Assembly (NCBI GenBank): GCA_902767045.1
Contig: CACXFT010000016.1
Location: forward strand, 40,202-104,201
Origin: an uncultured Prevotellaceae bacterium
GTDB taxonomy: Bacteria > Bacteroidota > Bacteroidia > Bacteroidales > Bacteroidaceae
Direction: 5' to 3'
DNA length: 64,000 nucleotides
Below, piece after piece: positions 46,663-53,647 of this stretch. The notes beneath the pieces are model-generated. The model saw nothing but the letters and a program-made list of their open reading frames with translations. It did not search any database and was not told the origin of the DNA. How positions within the stretch are numbered: position 1 is the first letter of the stretch; each line of letters opens with the position of its first letter. Made by a program: the position numbers and the translations under genes.

Positions 46663-47522
46663 TGTTCGTTAGGCAAATATGCGTCTTTAATTTCGTTCAA
46701 AGCCTCATTGATGTAATGTGCATCCTTGGTGTACTCGCCTATTACGATGTCATAACCACGTTCTGATTTGCAGATCAAATTCCAGAAATCACGACTAATA
46801 CACAATTCTTGGCGAGAGAAGAATTGAAGAACGCGTCCTTGTGTCCAGGGCCTACCTTCACCATATCTATTATATGCTGTGGCAAAAAGGATTTTAACAT
46901 TGTCCTCACCAAGTCTGTTTGTCAGGATACAATATTGCTCCAAAAGAGCCTCCTTCTCAGAACGAGCTTTTTTATTATCCAAGTCCCCACCAATTTTCAA
47001 TTCTATGAGATAGTGCATACCCGTTTCTTCATCGACTAAGTAATAATCACTCTCATGGCGTTTGGTGCTTGCCGTGCCTTTCATCTTTGTGATTCCCTTA
47101 TAATCTTCAATTTTGGGAACTCTTCTGTTTTCACTTCGCTTATACTGTTCTAGCAGTTCAGCGATATAGTCAGTTTGCTCTTTATATAAAGTTCCTTCCA
47201 CATGCTGGCTGACCTTGTAATTAAGTTCTGCTATACTAATAGCCATTGATTCTAGCATATTACCTAACGAACTGTCAAGAGAACGGGCAAGAGCAGAGTA
47301 GTACTGTATTTCTTTGCCAAGGGCTGCTATAAACACATTATGAATCTTCATGTTTATCACCCCATTCTCATTATTTAACTCTGAAAGATGACGAGTTGAG
47401 AATCCATTTGCATATGACATCACAGCGCTTCTTACTATACTGCGAATTGCATTCTCCTTACTTACTGTATCCGTTATAACTTTTGTTCTTGGAGTAAACC
47501 CCTCATGCACTATCTGGAGCAT
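46659..47522 (-). CDS. Type II restriction endonuclease (PD-(D/E)xK type)
   Basis: A 287-residue protein encoded upstream of two methyltransferases. A plausible catalytic core is [40 protein letters not shown] (about residues 165-205), with D and E-x-K spaced as in PD-(D/E)xK nucleases. [25 protein letters not shown] follows. The sequence does not look like DpnII/MboI; a TdeIII-like family is possible but from memory only. The recognition site is unknown. ATG at 47522 is used; a GTG two codons upstream is an alternative. Its leader region is unusual (see neighbouring entries). Confidence 0.8.
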   Translation of the reverse strand: MLQIVHEGFTPRTKVITDTVSKENAIRSIVRSAVMSYANGFSTRHLSELNNENGVINMKIHNVFIAALGKEIQYYSALARSLDSSLGNMLESMAISIAELNYKVSQHVEGTLYKEQTDYIAELLEQYKRSENRRVPKIEDYKGITKMKGTASTKRHESDYYLVDEETGMHYLIELKIGGDLDNKKARSEKEALLEQYCILTNRLGEDNVKILFATAYNRYGEGRPWTQGRVLQFFSRQELCISRDFWNLICKSERGYDIVIGEYTKDAHYINEALNEIKDAYLPNEQ

Positions 47523-47588
47523 TGACACTTAAATCTAAAACAGGCAAGCACCCAACCTGAATTATAACTTTTTTGAGGAGCTACATAC

Positions 47589-47676
47589 AAAAAAAACGTA
47601 GGTGCTTAACTTCCGTCTGTTTGACTTCGGGGCCTTCCACAGCCTTACAGGAAAACAGACAGAGTAAACACCCACG
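47589..47676 (-). terminator. Strong intrinsic terminator 67 bases before the endonuclease gene
   Basis: On the minus strand CGTGGGTGTTTA (47676-47665) pairs over twelve bases with TAAGCACCTACG (47608-47597), including two G-U pairs, and is followed by eight T (47596-47589). An inner stem, GTCTGTTT with AAACAGAC, extends it. Its 5' arm also takes part in the alternative rod-like fold (47623-47823), so terminator and rod are mutually exclusive. Confidence 0.75.
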
Positions 47677-47823
47677 CAGGAGTATATAGTACATCCGTAA
47701 AGTGTGCCAGTGAGGACATGGCTAGCCCTCGCAGCACACTACGGAGTCGTATATATACTACACCCCGTGGAGTCACTTCTGCATTGTTCTTGTCCTGTAT
47801 TCGATTGTGGAAGTTTCGAAGTC
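47623..47823 (-). ncRNA. Rod-like structured RNA (about 201 nt) in the restriction operon leader
   Basis: Read on the minus strand, GACTTCG/CGAAGTC and CTTCCACA/TGTGGAAG close a long imperfect hairpin. Further pairs inward are TACAGGA/TCCTGTA, CCACG/CGTGG, GTATATA/TATATAC, TCCGTA/TACGGA, GTGTGC/GCACAC and GAGG/CCTC. The rod with a closing stem, an internal bubble and a length near 200 nt is reminiscent of 6S RNA. Its position as a leader with a downstream terminator suggests an attenuator instead. The strand is chosen from the upstream TACTTTTG promoter and the T8 terminator. Covariation evidence for this part is lacking. Confidence 0.6.
47645..47719 (-). CDS. Possible 24-residue leader peptide
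   Basis: A short frame starts MSSLAHFTDV and ends in LSVFL, with a GAGGG six bases before the ATG that could act as a Shine-Dalgarno sequence. Its codons cover the whole 5' arm of the terminator (47665-47676), and its stop lies between the two arms. A translating ribosome would therefore block terminator folding, as in classic attenuators. There is no independent proof that it is translated. Confidence 0.3.
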   Translation of the reverse strand: MSSLAHFTDVLYTPAWVFTLSVFL

Positions 47824-47824
47824 C

Positions 47825-47849
47825 AAAAACAAAGCGTCAGTAACGCCTT
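47825..47849 (-). terminator. Terminator of the upstream short RNA
   Basis: AAGGCGT-TACTG-ACGCTTT is followed by GTTTTT on the minus strand, ending just before the rod-like RNA. Any transcription into the restriction operon from the promoter at 47925-47932 must pass this hairpin and the second one at 47589-47676. Confidence 0.7.
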
Positions 47850-47921
47850 CTAATATGTAGTGCTCTGCCCACAGGCTTTGTCACCCTTAGATGATATACC
47901 AGCCGCAAAGGGCAGATGCAT
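47830..47921 (-). ncRNA. Short leader RNA with conserved motif (copy A)
   Basis: About 90 nt from the expected start near 47921 to the terminator at 47825-47849. CTGCCC pairs with GGGCAG around an inner GGCT/AGCC stem enclosing the segment TGGTATATCATCTAAGGGTG. The first 63 bases counted from the promoter box match the leader of the 88-residue gene (copy B, 48401-48463) at about 48 positions without gaps. The inner stem changes from GGCT/AGCC to GGTT/AACC, a compensatory change that supports a real RNA structure. I recognise no known riboswitch class. Confidence 0.6.
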
Positions 47922-47924
47922 CTG

Positions 47925-47959
47925 CAAAAGTACAAAATCTTTTGGGAAATTAAGCCAAA
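47925..47959 (-). promoter_or_regulatory. Promoter of the leader RNA/restriction region
   Basis: TACTTTTG on the minus strand (47932-47925) is a full -7 match. The nearest TTTG (47959-47956) is 23 bases upstream, longer than ideal, so the promoter may be weak or activator-dependent. Confidence 0.55.
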
Positions 47960-47991
47960 AATAGGAAAATCTTAAAATAATTACAAAATTA

Positions 47992-48023
47992 TTTGGTAAA
48001 TAGAGTAATTATACCTATTTTTG
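47992..48023 (+). promoter_or_regulatory. Consensus promoter reading towards the 88-residue gene's terminator
   Basis: TTTG (47992-47995), a 20-base spacer and TATTTTTG (48016-48023) fit the Bacteroidota consensus. It points away from the restriction operon and drives only about 95 bases before a terminator. Confidence 0.7.
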
Positions 48024-48120
48024 CAATGTCAGAAATGACTAATCCGGTATTTTCCGTGTGGAGCAAGACAGGACCGACACTACTCCTTTATTAAAAAGGG
48101 TTGCTTAGGCAACTCTTTAT
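48024..48120 (+). ncRNA. Candidate small RNA with a leaderless 22-codon frame
   Basis: Transcription from the promoter at 47992-48023 would end at the hairpin 48095-48118. The frame at 48026-48094 starts MSEMTNPVFSVW and ends TLLLY, and its ATG lies two bases after the -7 box. It may be a micro-protein or the RNA may be non-coding. Its 3' end faces the 3' end of the convergent 88-residue gene. Confidence 0.45.
48095..48118. terminator. Bidirectional terminator shared by the small RNA and the 88-residue gene
   Basis: AAAGGGTTGC-TTAG-GCAACTCTTT is followed by a T-rich tract on the plus strand and by CTTTTTAAT on the minus strand. It overlaps the stop codon of the 88-residue gene. Confidence 0.75.
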
Positions 48121-48383
48121 TTATTATACAGCCTTGTGAATGTAGTAATGAAATTTCTGTCAGCAAGGGTGCGGCGTGTTATAACCAGCATTTTATTGCC
48201 CTTGAAAATCATTATTTGACCAGCATCTGGGTTCCACTCATAATATTTTTGAATTTGGAGTGCCAATAGACGAGCATTGTAGTCTGTAGCCATGTTGAGC
48301 TTTGTGAATTCCATGCCATGCAGAACATGAAGCCGTGCCAGTTCAAAGGCTATATCGTTGCTGTATATTGCATTCTCTTCCAT
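48117..48383 (-). CDS. 88-residue protein of unknown function next to the restriction system
   Basis: A small acidic-to-neutral protein beginning MEENAIYSNDIAFELARLHVLHGMEFTKLN and ending TFTRLYNK, predicted to be mostly helical with a beta hairpin (GQIMIFKGNKMLVITRR). It has no signal peptide, no helix-turn-helix that I can see and no family I know. It has its own promoter (TACTTTTG at 48456-48463), and its leader shares the structured motif found before the restriction operon. The shared leader suggests common control, so a regulatory or accessory role is possible but unproven. Confidence 0.65.
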   Translation of the reverse strand: MEENAIYSNDIAFELARLHVLHGMEFTKLNMATDYNARLLALQIQKYYEWNPDAGQIMIFKGNKMLVITRRTLADRNFITTFTRLYNK

Positions 48384-48394
48384 ATGTTTTTATT

Positions 48395-48463
48395 TTTTTT
48401 CACCGGTTCTATCAAACTCAGATGACATGCCAACCGCAATGGGTAGATGCAATGGCAAAAGTA
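48395..48463 (-). promoter_or_regulatory. Promoter and structured leader motif (copy B) of the 88-residue gene
   Basis: TACTTTTG (48463-48456) is followed by TGCATCTACCCATTGCGG and a CGGTT/AACCG stem enclosing TGGCATGTCATCTGAG. This is the second copy of the motif at 47870-47932. The -33 region lacks a clean TTTG. The leader ends about 18 bases before the ATG with an A8 run. Confidence 0.6.
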
Positions 48464-48515
48464 CGAATTTTATGCAGAACAATAAAATTAGCTTGGATTT
48501 GTTTGCAAATTTCAC

Positions 48516-49439
48516 TCATTTCTTTCTCCGGTAGAGCCAGGCTACGGTAGCTCCCGAGAGGTTGTGCCACACACTGAATATGGCACCGGGGATGGTGGCC
48601 AGGGGATAGGTTGCGAAATGGATGATGGCCAGACTGCTGGCCAGTCCGGAGTTCTGCATGCCCACCTCTATGGAGATGGCACGCTTTTTTGGTTCTGATA
48701 GGCGGAGCAGCAGTCCGATGAGATAGCCCAGAGAGAGTCCGCAGATGTTGTGGAGCATCACCACGAGCACGATGACCAGTCCGCCCGCCAACAGCTTTTC
48801 TGCATTGGCGGCAATAACGATGACCACGATGGCGGCAATGGCCAGCGATGAGAAAGCAGGCAGATAGTCGGTGGTGAGCTCGGTGAATCGCGGCCACAGC
48901 CATTTCACCAAGAGTCCTACGGCGATGGGCAGAATCACCACCCAGAGAATGCTGAGAAACATGCTGCCCACATTCACGTCTACACTCTTTCCCGCCAACA
49001 CCCATGTGAGCAGCGGGGTGAGGAATGGGGCGAGAAGGGTGGAGACCCCCGTCATGCCCACAGACAGTGCCAGGTCGCCTTTGGCCAGAAAGGTAATCAC
49101 GTTGCTGGCCGTGCCTCCCGGACAACAGCCTACGAGCACCACGCCCAATGCCAGTGCCTCGTCGAGCGAGAAGATGTTGGCCAATGCCCATGCCAGCAGC
49201 GGCATCACCGTGAACTGTGCCAGACAGCCCGTGATAACATCCTTCGGCCGGCTGAACACAATGCGGAAGTCGTGGAGATTGAGTGTAAGTCCCATGCCAA
49301 ACATCACCACGCCCAGCAGATAGTTAATAACTGTGGGGGGAATCTGCCCGAGTGTAGCGGGAAAGCACAGTGCCAGCACGGCGGCTGCCAGCACCAGCAT
49401 AGCCATATAGTCTGATATATAGCGACAGAGCTTTTTCAT
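48516..49439 (-). CDS. Bile acid:sodium symporter family (BASS) transporter
   Basis: A 307-residue membrane protein with nine or ten helices. LLGVVMFGMGLTLNLHDFRIVFSRPK and VLVGCCPGGTASNVITFLAKGDLALSVGMT are BASS hallmarks, and AISIEVGMQNSGLASSLAI carries the second cross-over motif. These carriers import organic acids or bile-acid-like compounds with sodium; the substrate is unknown. The start at 49439 (MKKLCRYISDYM) is preferred over an upstream ATG. It lies at the upstream edge of the restriction region with normal base composition, so the acquired DNA probably ends between 48.4 and 48.5 kb. Confidence 0.9.
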   Translation of the reverse strand: MKKLCRYISDYMAMLVLAAAVLALCFPATLGQIPPTVINYLLGVVMFGMGLTLNLHDFRIVFSRPKDVITGCLAQFTVMPLLAWALANIFSLDEALALGVVLVGCCPGGTASNVITFLAKGDLALSVGMTGVSTLLAPFLTPLLTWVLAGKSVDVNVGSMFLSILWVVILPIAVGLLVKWLWPRFTELTTDYLPAFSSLAIAAIVVIVIAANAEKLLAGGLVIVLVVMLHNICGLSLGYLIGLLLRLSEPKKRAISIEVGMQNSGLASSLAIIHFATYPLATIPGAIFSVWHNLSGATVAWLYRRKK

Positions 49440-49507
49440 TTTTTTTTCGGTAATTGAGAAATGTTTCAAAACAAGGCGCAAAATTATGAAAAATCCCATA
49501 AAGTTCG

Positions 49508-49515
49508 TATCTTTG
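49508..49515 (+). promoter_or_regulatory. -7 box of hrpB
   Basis: TATCTTTG, 34 bases before the ATG at 49550. No clear -33 TTTG is present. Confidence 0.5.
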
Positions 49516-49549
49516 CATCAATTTTTTACATCGTTAAGAATAGAACTTG

Positions 49550-52057
49550 ATGCGGATGACCGACCGTTTGAAACAAGAATTGGAACGGCTGCCCGTGGCG
49601 GCAGTAGCAAACGCGCTCAACGAAAAGTTGAGCGCTTCATCGGCTGTGATTGTGACTGCGGCCCCTGGTGCGGGAAAATCTACGCTGCTGCCGCTAACAC
49701 TGCTACCTGCTGTGAATGGCAAGATTGTTGTGTTGGAACCCCGACGGGTGGCGGCACGGCAGATAGCAGCGCGCATGGCGTGGCTGTTGAACGAAAGTGT
49801 GGGTGAAACGGTGGGGTATCGGATCAGGTTCGAAAACCGAACATCAGAACAAACGCGCATTGAGGTGGTGACCGAGGGTGTGCTCACGCGCATGCTGCTC
49901 GACGACCCGGCCTTGGAGGACGTGGCCGTGGTGGTGTTCGACGAGTTTCACGAGCGTAGTCTGAACACCGATGAGGCGTTTGCCCTCACCCGACAATGTC
50001 AGCAGTTGTTGCGCGACGACCTGCGCATGGTGGTGATGTCGGCAACGATAGATACAAATGCACTTGCAGAAACCCTGCATTGTCCGGTTTTGGTAAGCGA
50101 AGGGCGCATGTTTCCTGTCAAGGTCATCCACACGGCAGAGGAGGCAGAGGTGCAGAATGTTTCGCTATTGACGGCTAGAACAATCATGCAAGCCCACCGC
50201 GAACAGGAGGGCGACATTCTGGCTTTTCTGCCAGGTGAGGGAGAGATACGGCGCGTGGAAGAATTGCTTTCTGCCAGTCTTGGCGACACGAAGGTATCCC
50301 CTCTGTATGGTATGCTGTCTAACAGTGAACAGGCGCGGGCCATTGCCCCGAGTGCACCGGGAGAGCGGAAGGTGGTGTTGGCAACTCCCATTGCCGAAAC
50401 CTCGCTCACCATCGAAGGTGTGCGCGTGGTGGTTGACAGCGGACTCTGCCGGAAGATGGTGTTCGATGCCCGTAGCGGACTGAGCCATCTTGAAACCGTT
50501 CGCATCTCTATGGATATGGCCACACAGCGCACAGGGCGTGCCGGGCGCATGGCTCCCGGCGTGTGTTACCGACTGTGGAGCAAAGGAACGGAAGCCCGTA
50601 TGGAAACGGTGCGCAAGCCTGAGATTTTGGATGCCGACCTCACCTCGCTGGTGCTCGACGCTGCCATCTGGGGCGAACGTGAGGTGGAACAGCTGCCGTG
50701 GTTCACGCCGCCACCTAAGTCATCAGTCATTCATGCCCAAACGCTGCTGCAATCTCTTGGTGCCTTGGATGAATTGAAACAGGTTACTCGGCAAGGGAAA
50801 GCTATGTATAAGCTCCCCTGCCATCCACGCATAGCCAAGATGCTGCTCGTGGCCGACAGTCCTGAGCGCAAGGCTTTGGCCGCCGACATCACCGCCCTTT
50901 TAGAAGAGAAAGACCCGTTGGCCGGCAGCGGCGATATTTCAATAGAAACCCGACTCGATGCCCTGCGACGTGAGCGTAGAAGTGAATGCGTTGGCTGTTG
51001 GGGGCGCATCATCAAGATTGCCCGCCAATATGCCGCAATGATTCATGTCAAAGAAAACGATGCCCCCGTCAATCCTTACGAGGCAGGTGCTCTCCTGGCT
51101 TCTGCCTATCCTGAGCGAATCGGAAAAATGTGGAAGGAGGGAGTGAACGTGTATCAGTTGTCTGGCGGTGCCCTGGTCGCTGCTGAGGCTACTGCCAACG
51201 CTTCACTTTTAACACTCAACTCTCCGCTCAATTCCGATTGGATGGTAGCGGCCTCTATGCACCGCAAAAAGGGCGGAGTGGGGAAGGTGTTCCTTGCCGG
51301 CATTGTAGACCCCACCGACCTGCGCCCCTATATTTCTGAACGCGAAAATATCTATTGGGATGGCAAGGCGGGCACCGTTGTGGCACGACATGAACGTCGC
51401 ATAGGAGCCATTCTGTTAGAGGAGAAACCATTAACGGGCAACCATCGTGAACAGATGCTTCGCGTTATCTGCGAGGCGATTGTTAAAGACGGTGCTTCCA
51501 TGCTCAATTTCTCCGATGAGGTGCAGAACCTGCAACGCCGCATTGCCTTCATAGCTACACGACATCCTGAGCTGGAACTGCCCGATGTTTCCAACGTGAA
51601 CATTTGCAGGAGGGCTCCCGATTGGGCACCGCTTTTCATCGGCAAAGCCACCACAACGGCTGAACTGAAGAAGCTCAACCTCACAGAAGTTGTCTGGAGC
51701 TTTCTCACTTATGAACAGCAGCAGGCTGTAGACCGCTTGGCACCAACCCACATCGCAGTGCCTACCGGCAGTCGCATCCGCTTGGAATATCGCCTGGGTG
51801 CAGAGGCTCCGATCCTGCGGGTCCGACTGCAAGAGTGCTTCGGACTTGTTGACACCCCACTGGCAGATGGCTCCCCCGTGTTGATGGAACTCCTCTCGCC
51901 CGGGTTCAAACCCGTGCAGCTCACCACCGACCTGCGCAACTTCTGGCAGCAGACCTATTTCGACGTGCGAAAGGAATTGCGTCGTCGCTACCCAAAACAT
52001 TCATGGCCCGACAATCCACTGGATGCCGAGCCAACGAGGGGTGTGAAACGAAAGTGA
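49550..52057 (+). CDS. hrpB: ATP-dependent helicase HrpB
   Basis: An 835-residue DEAH-type helicase. Walker A is TAAPGAGKST (K43), the DExH motif is VVFDEFHERSLNTDEA, and motifs V/VI are ATPIAETSLTIEGVRVVVDSG and ATQRTGRAGRMAPG. The C-terminal HrpB-specific region includes PTHIAVPTGSRIRLEY and the end YPKHSWPDNPLDAEPTRGVKRK. The cellular role of HrpB is poorly known (RNA helicase). Around residues 545-560, NASLLTLNSPLNSDW is encoded by about five heptamers resembling the intergenic TTCACTC/TAAACTC arrays, an in-frame insertion. Confidence 0.94.
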   Translation: MRMTDRLKQELERLPVAAVANALNEKLSASSAVIVTAAPGAGKSTLLPLTLLPAVNGKIVVLEPRRVAARQIAARMAWLLNESVGETVGYRIRFENRTSEQTRIEVVTEGVLTRMLLDDPALEDVAVVVFDEFHERSLNTDEAFALTRQCQQLLRDDLRMVVMSATIDTNALAETLHCPVLVSEGRMFPVKVIHTAEEAEVQNVSLLTARTIMQAHREQEGDILAFLPGEGEIRRVEELLSASLGDTKVSPLYGMLSNSEQARAIAPSAPGERKVVLATPIAETSLTIEGVRVVVDSGLCRKMVFDARSGLSHLETVRISMDMATQRTGRAGRMAPGVCYRLWSKGTEARMETVRKPEILDADLTSLVLDAAIWGEREVEQLPWFTPPPKSSVIHAQTLLQSLGALDELKQVTRQGKAMYKLPCHPRIAKMLLVADSPERKALAADITALLEEKDPLAGSGDISIETRLDALRRERRSECVGCWGRIIKIARQYAAMIHVKENDAPVNPYEAGALLASAYPERIGKMWKEGVNVYQLSGGALVAAEATANASLLTLNSPLNSDWMVAASMHRKKGGVGKVFLAGIVDPTDLRPYISERENIYWDGKAGTVVARHERRIGAILLEEKPLTGNHREQMLRVICEAIVKDGASMLNFSDEVQNLQRRIAFIATRHPELELPDVSNVNICRRAPDWAPLFIGKATTTAELKKLNLTEVVWSFLTYEQQQAVDRLAPTHIAVPTGSRIRLEYRLGAEAPILRVRLQECFGLVDTPLADGSPVLMELLSPGFKPVQLTTDLRNFWQQTYFDVRKELRRRYPKHSWPDNPLDAEPTRGVKRK

Positions 52058-52082
52058 TGATAACGATAAAAGAAATTGATAT

Positions 52083-53081
52083 ATGACAAAGACAATTTGC
52101 AAACTCCTGCGTTCATTGCCCGTTGCTTTTCTTGTGACATTGGCGTTAGCTTCGTGCCGTTCCAGAAAGGCTGGCATGGAACAGGTTCCAAAAGAACCCG
52201 ACTATCAAGACTCTGCACAATGGTATATCAGCAACAGACAGGCCGCGGCAGATGTGTTCTATATCTTATCGACAGAAACGGGCGACTATGAGCTGCCCGG
52301 TGGCGAGACCTGCCATTATGCCGATACCTACAGCGACAGCCTGCGGCTACCGCTCTATGCCGAGATGCATGGGGTGGACACGCTCGTGAGCGGAAGGCTG
52401 AACTTCTTTGCGCCCTACTACCGTCAGTGTTCGCTGCAGAGTTTCCAAAACGACAGTCTGGCGCATGCTCGCATGACCCTGCCGTTGGGCGATGTGCGCC
52501 GCGCCTTTCATTATTATCTGAAACACCTCAATGGCGGAAGGCCTTTTATACTGGCCGGTTACAGTCAGGGTGCGCATATCATGCTGGAACTGCTTCAAGA
52601 AATGAACGAACAAACCTACCGCCGAATGATTGCGGCCTATGCCATCGGCATTGCCATTCGTGAGAGCCATCCTCACATCGTGCCGGCAAAACGGGCCAAC
52701 GATACAGGGGTTACCATCTGTTACAACTCGGTGCGCGATGTTACCTGCGCCATGCCGGGATGGGAGAGAAGCCGTGTGGCAATCAATCCGGTTAACTGGC
52801 GCACAGACAGCACCACGGCCATGCTTATTACCGAGCCGTCGCCGCTGCTGCCTGTGACAGAACAGCTGAAAGACACCATGCACATTCATCTTGATGTTTC
52901 TACGGGATTGCTGATAGTAGATGGCTATACGGCACAAGATTATGTGTTGCCCCTGATAGGGAGGAAGGGCAACTACCACTCGCGCGAGATATGGCTCTAT
53001 CGCCACCAGCTACGTGAGAACATGGCCCTGCGTGCGGCTTCGTTCAAACCTTCCCAAGAATCTGCTCTGCGTGTTCCTTAG
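52083..53081 (+). CDS. DUF3089 alpha/beta-hydrolase-like lipoprotein
   Basis: A 332-residue lipoprotein with lipobox LASC (Cys25). The DUF3089 pattern is visible: ADVFYILSTE, FFAPYYRQCSL, and the nucleophile elbow LAGYSQGAHIMLELL with Ser as the likely catalytic residue. It may be an esterase or lipase on the cell surface or in the periplasm. Its last 38 bases overlap the 3' end of the convergent thiol peroxidase gene, so its final dozen residues are antisense to that gene. Confidence 0.82.
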   Translation: MTKTICKLLRSLPVAFLVTLALASCRSRKAGMEQVPKEPDYQDSAQWYISNRQAAADVFYILSTETGDYELPGGETCHYADTYSDSLRLPLYAEMHGVDTLVSGRLNFFAPYYRQCSLQSFQNDSLAHARMTLPLGDVRRAFHYYLKHLNGGRPFILAGYSQGAHIMLELLQEMNEQTYRRMIAAYAIGIAIRESHPHIVPAKRANDTGVTICYNSVRDVTCAMPGWERSRVAINPVNWRTDSTTAMLITEPSPLLPVTEQLKDTMHIHLDVSTGLLIVDGYTAQDYVLPLIGRKGNYHSREIWLYRHQLRENMALRAASFKPSQESALRVP

Positions 53082-53502
53082 TTTTGATTTGCTTGCCTTG
53101 CAGAATCTGTTCGATGATGCCCTCTTCGTTGATAACGAAGGTGGTGCGGATGGTTCCCATCATCTTCTTCCCGTACATCGACTTCTCACCCCAGGCTCCC
53201 ATCGACTCCATCAGGGTTTTGTCAACGTCGGCAATCAGCGGAAAGGGCAACTGGTGCTTCTCTTTGAATTTCTGATGTGAGGCGGCAGAGTCTTTGCTCA
53301 CACCCACCACCTCGTAGCCTTGAGCCTGCAGCGTTTCGTAGTGGTCGCGCAGGCTGCACGCCTCACTGGTGCAACCGCTGGTGTTGTCTTTCGGATAGAA
53401 GTAAAGTACCAGCTTGCGTCCACGATAGTCACTCAGGCGGATGTCACGTCCCTGTTCGTCTTTGCCCAAAATCTCGGGTGCCTTGTCTCCAATGTTCATC
53501 AT
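53044..53502 (-). CDS. bcp: Thiol peroxidase (Bcp/PrxQ type)
   Basis: A 152-residue peroxiredoxin: APEILGKDEQGRDIRLSDYRGRKLVLYFYPKDNTSGCTSEACSLRD, with peroxidatic Cys44 and nearby resolving Cys49, and GTIRTTFVINEEGIIEQIL at the end of the fold. It reduces peroxides using thioredoxin in the cytosol. The start is MMNIGDKAPE at 53502; the second ATG at 53499 is equally possible. It is next to the cytochrome bd genes, also an oxygen-related function. Confidence 0.92.
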   Translation of the reverse strand: MMNIGDKAPEILGKDEQGRDIRLSDYRGRKLVLYFYPKDNTSGCTSEACSLRDHYETLQAQGYEVVGVSKDSAASHQKFKEKHQLPFPLIADVDKTLMESMGAWGEKSMYGKKMMGTIRTTFVINEEGIIEQILQGKQIKTKEHAEQILGKV

Positions 53503-53608
53503 ATTGTTATGTGTTTTAGTTATCGTATTTCTTATGTTCTGTACAACTCCCCTTAACAGCATGCGCAGCGTGGAGTTTGGGGTGGGAAGAACACATCACC
53601 AGCTTACC

Positions 53609-53616
53609 GGGGGGGG
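53609..53616. repeat. G8 homopolymer
   Basis: A run of eight G between bcp and cydB, followed by CGGGG. Such runs can slip during replication, but this one lies downstream of both genes' coding regions, so any effect would be on the 3' end of the cyd transcript. Confidence 0.6.
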
Positions 53617-53620
53617 CGGG

Positions 53621-53647
53621 GCTTATTGAGCGCAAGGCTCAATAAGC
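53621..53647. repeat. Perfect 11-bp hairpin over the cydB stop
   Basis: GCTTATTGAGC (53621-53631) and GCTCAATAAGC (53637-53647) form a perfect inverted repeat around a five-base loop. It contains the cydB stop codon and is followed by C-rich rather than T-rich sequence, so it resembles an RNA-stabilising hairpin more than an intrinsic terminator. Confidence 0.7.

Noticed and set aside
46659-47522. Calling the endonuclease DpnII/MboI because of the D12 plus beta methyltransferase pair
   Set aside because: The endonuclease sequence does not resemble DpnII as I know it; the recognition site cannot be inferred from gene order.
47597-47614. 5S rRNA-like string CGGAAGTTAAGCAC on the minus strand
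   Set aside because: Only this short stretch resembles 5S rRNA; the surrounding sequence does not form a 5S structure, and no 16S or 23S is near.
47623-47823. Firm assignment of the rod-like RNA as 6S RNA, RNase P RNA or SRP RNA
   Set aside because: Length and rod shape recall 6S RNA, but no signature sequence could be confirmed. RNase P and SRP conserved motifs are absent.
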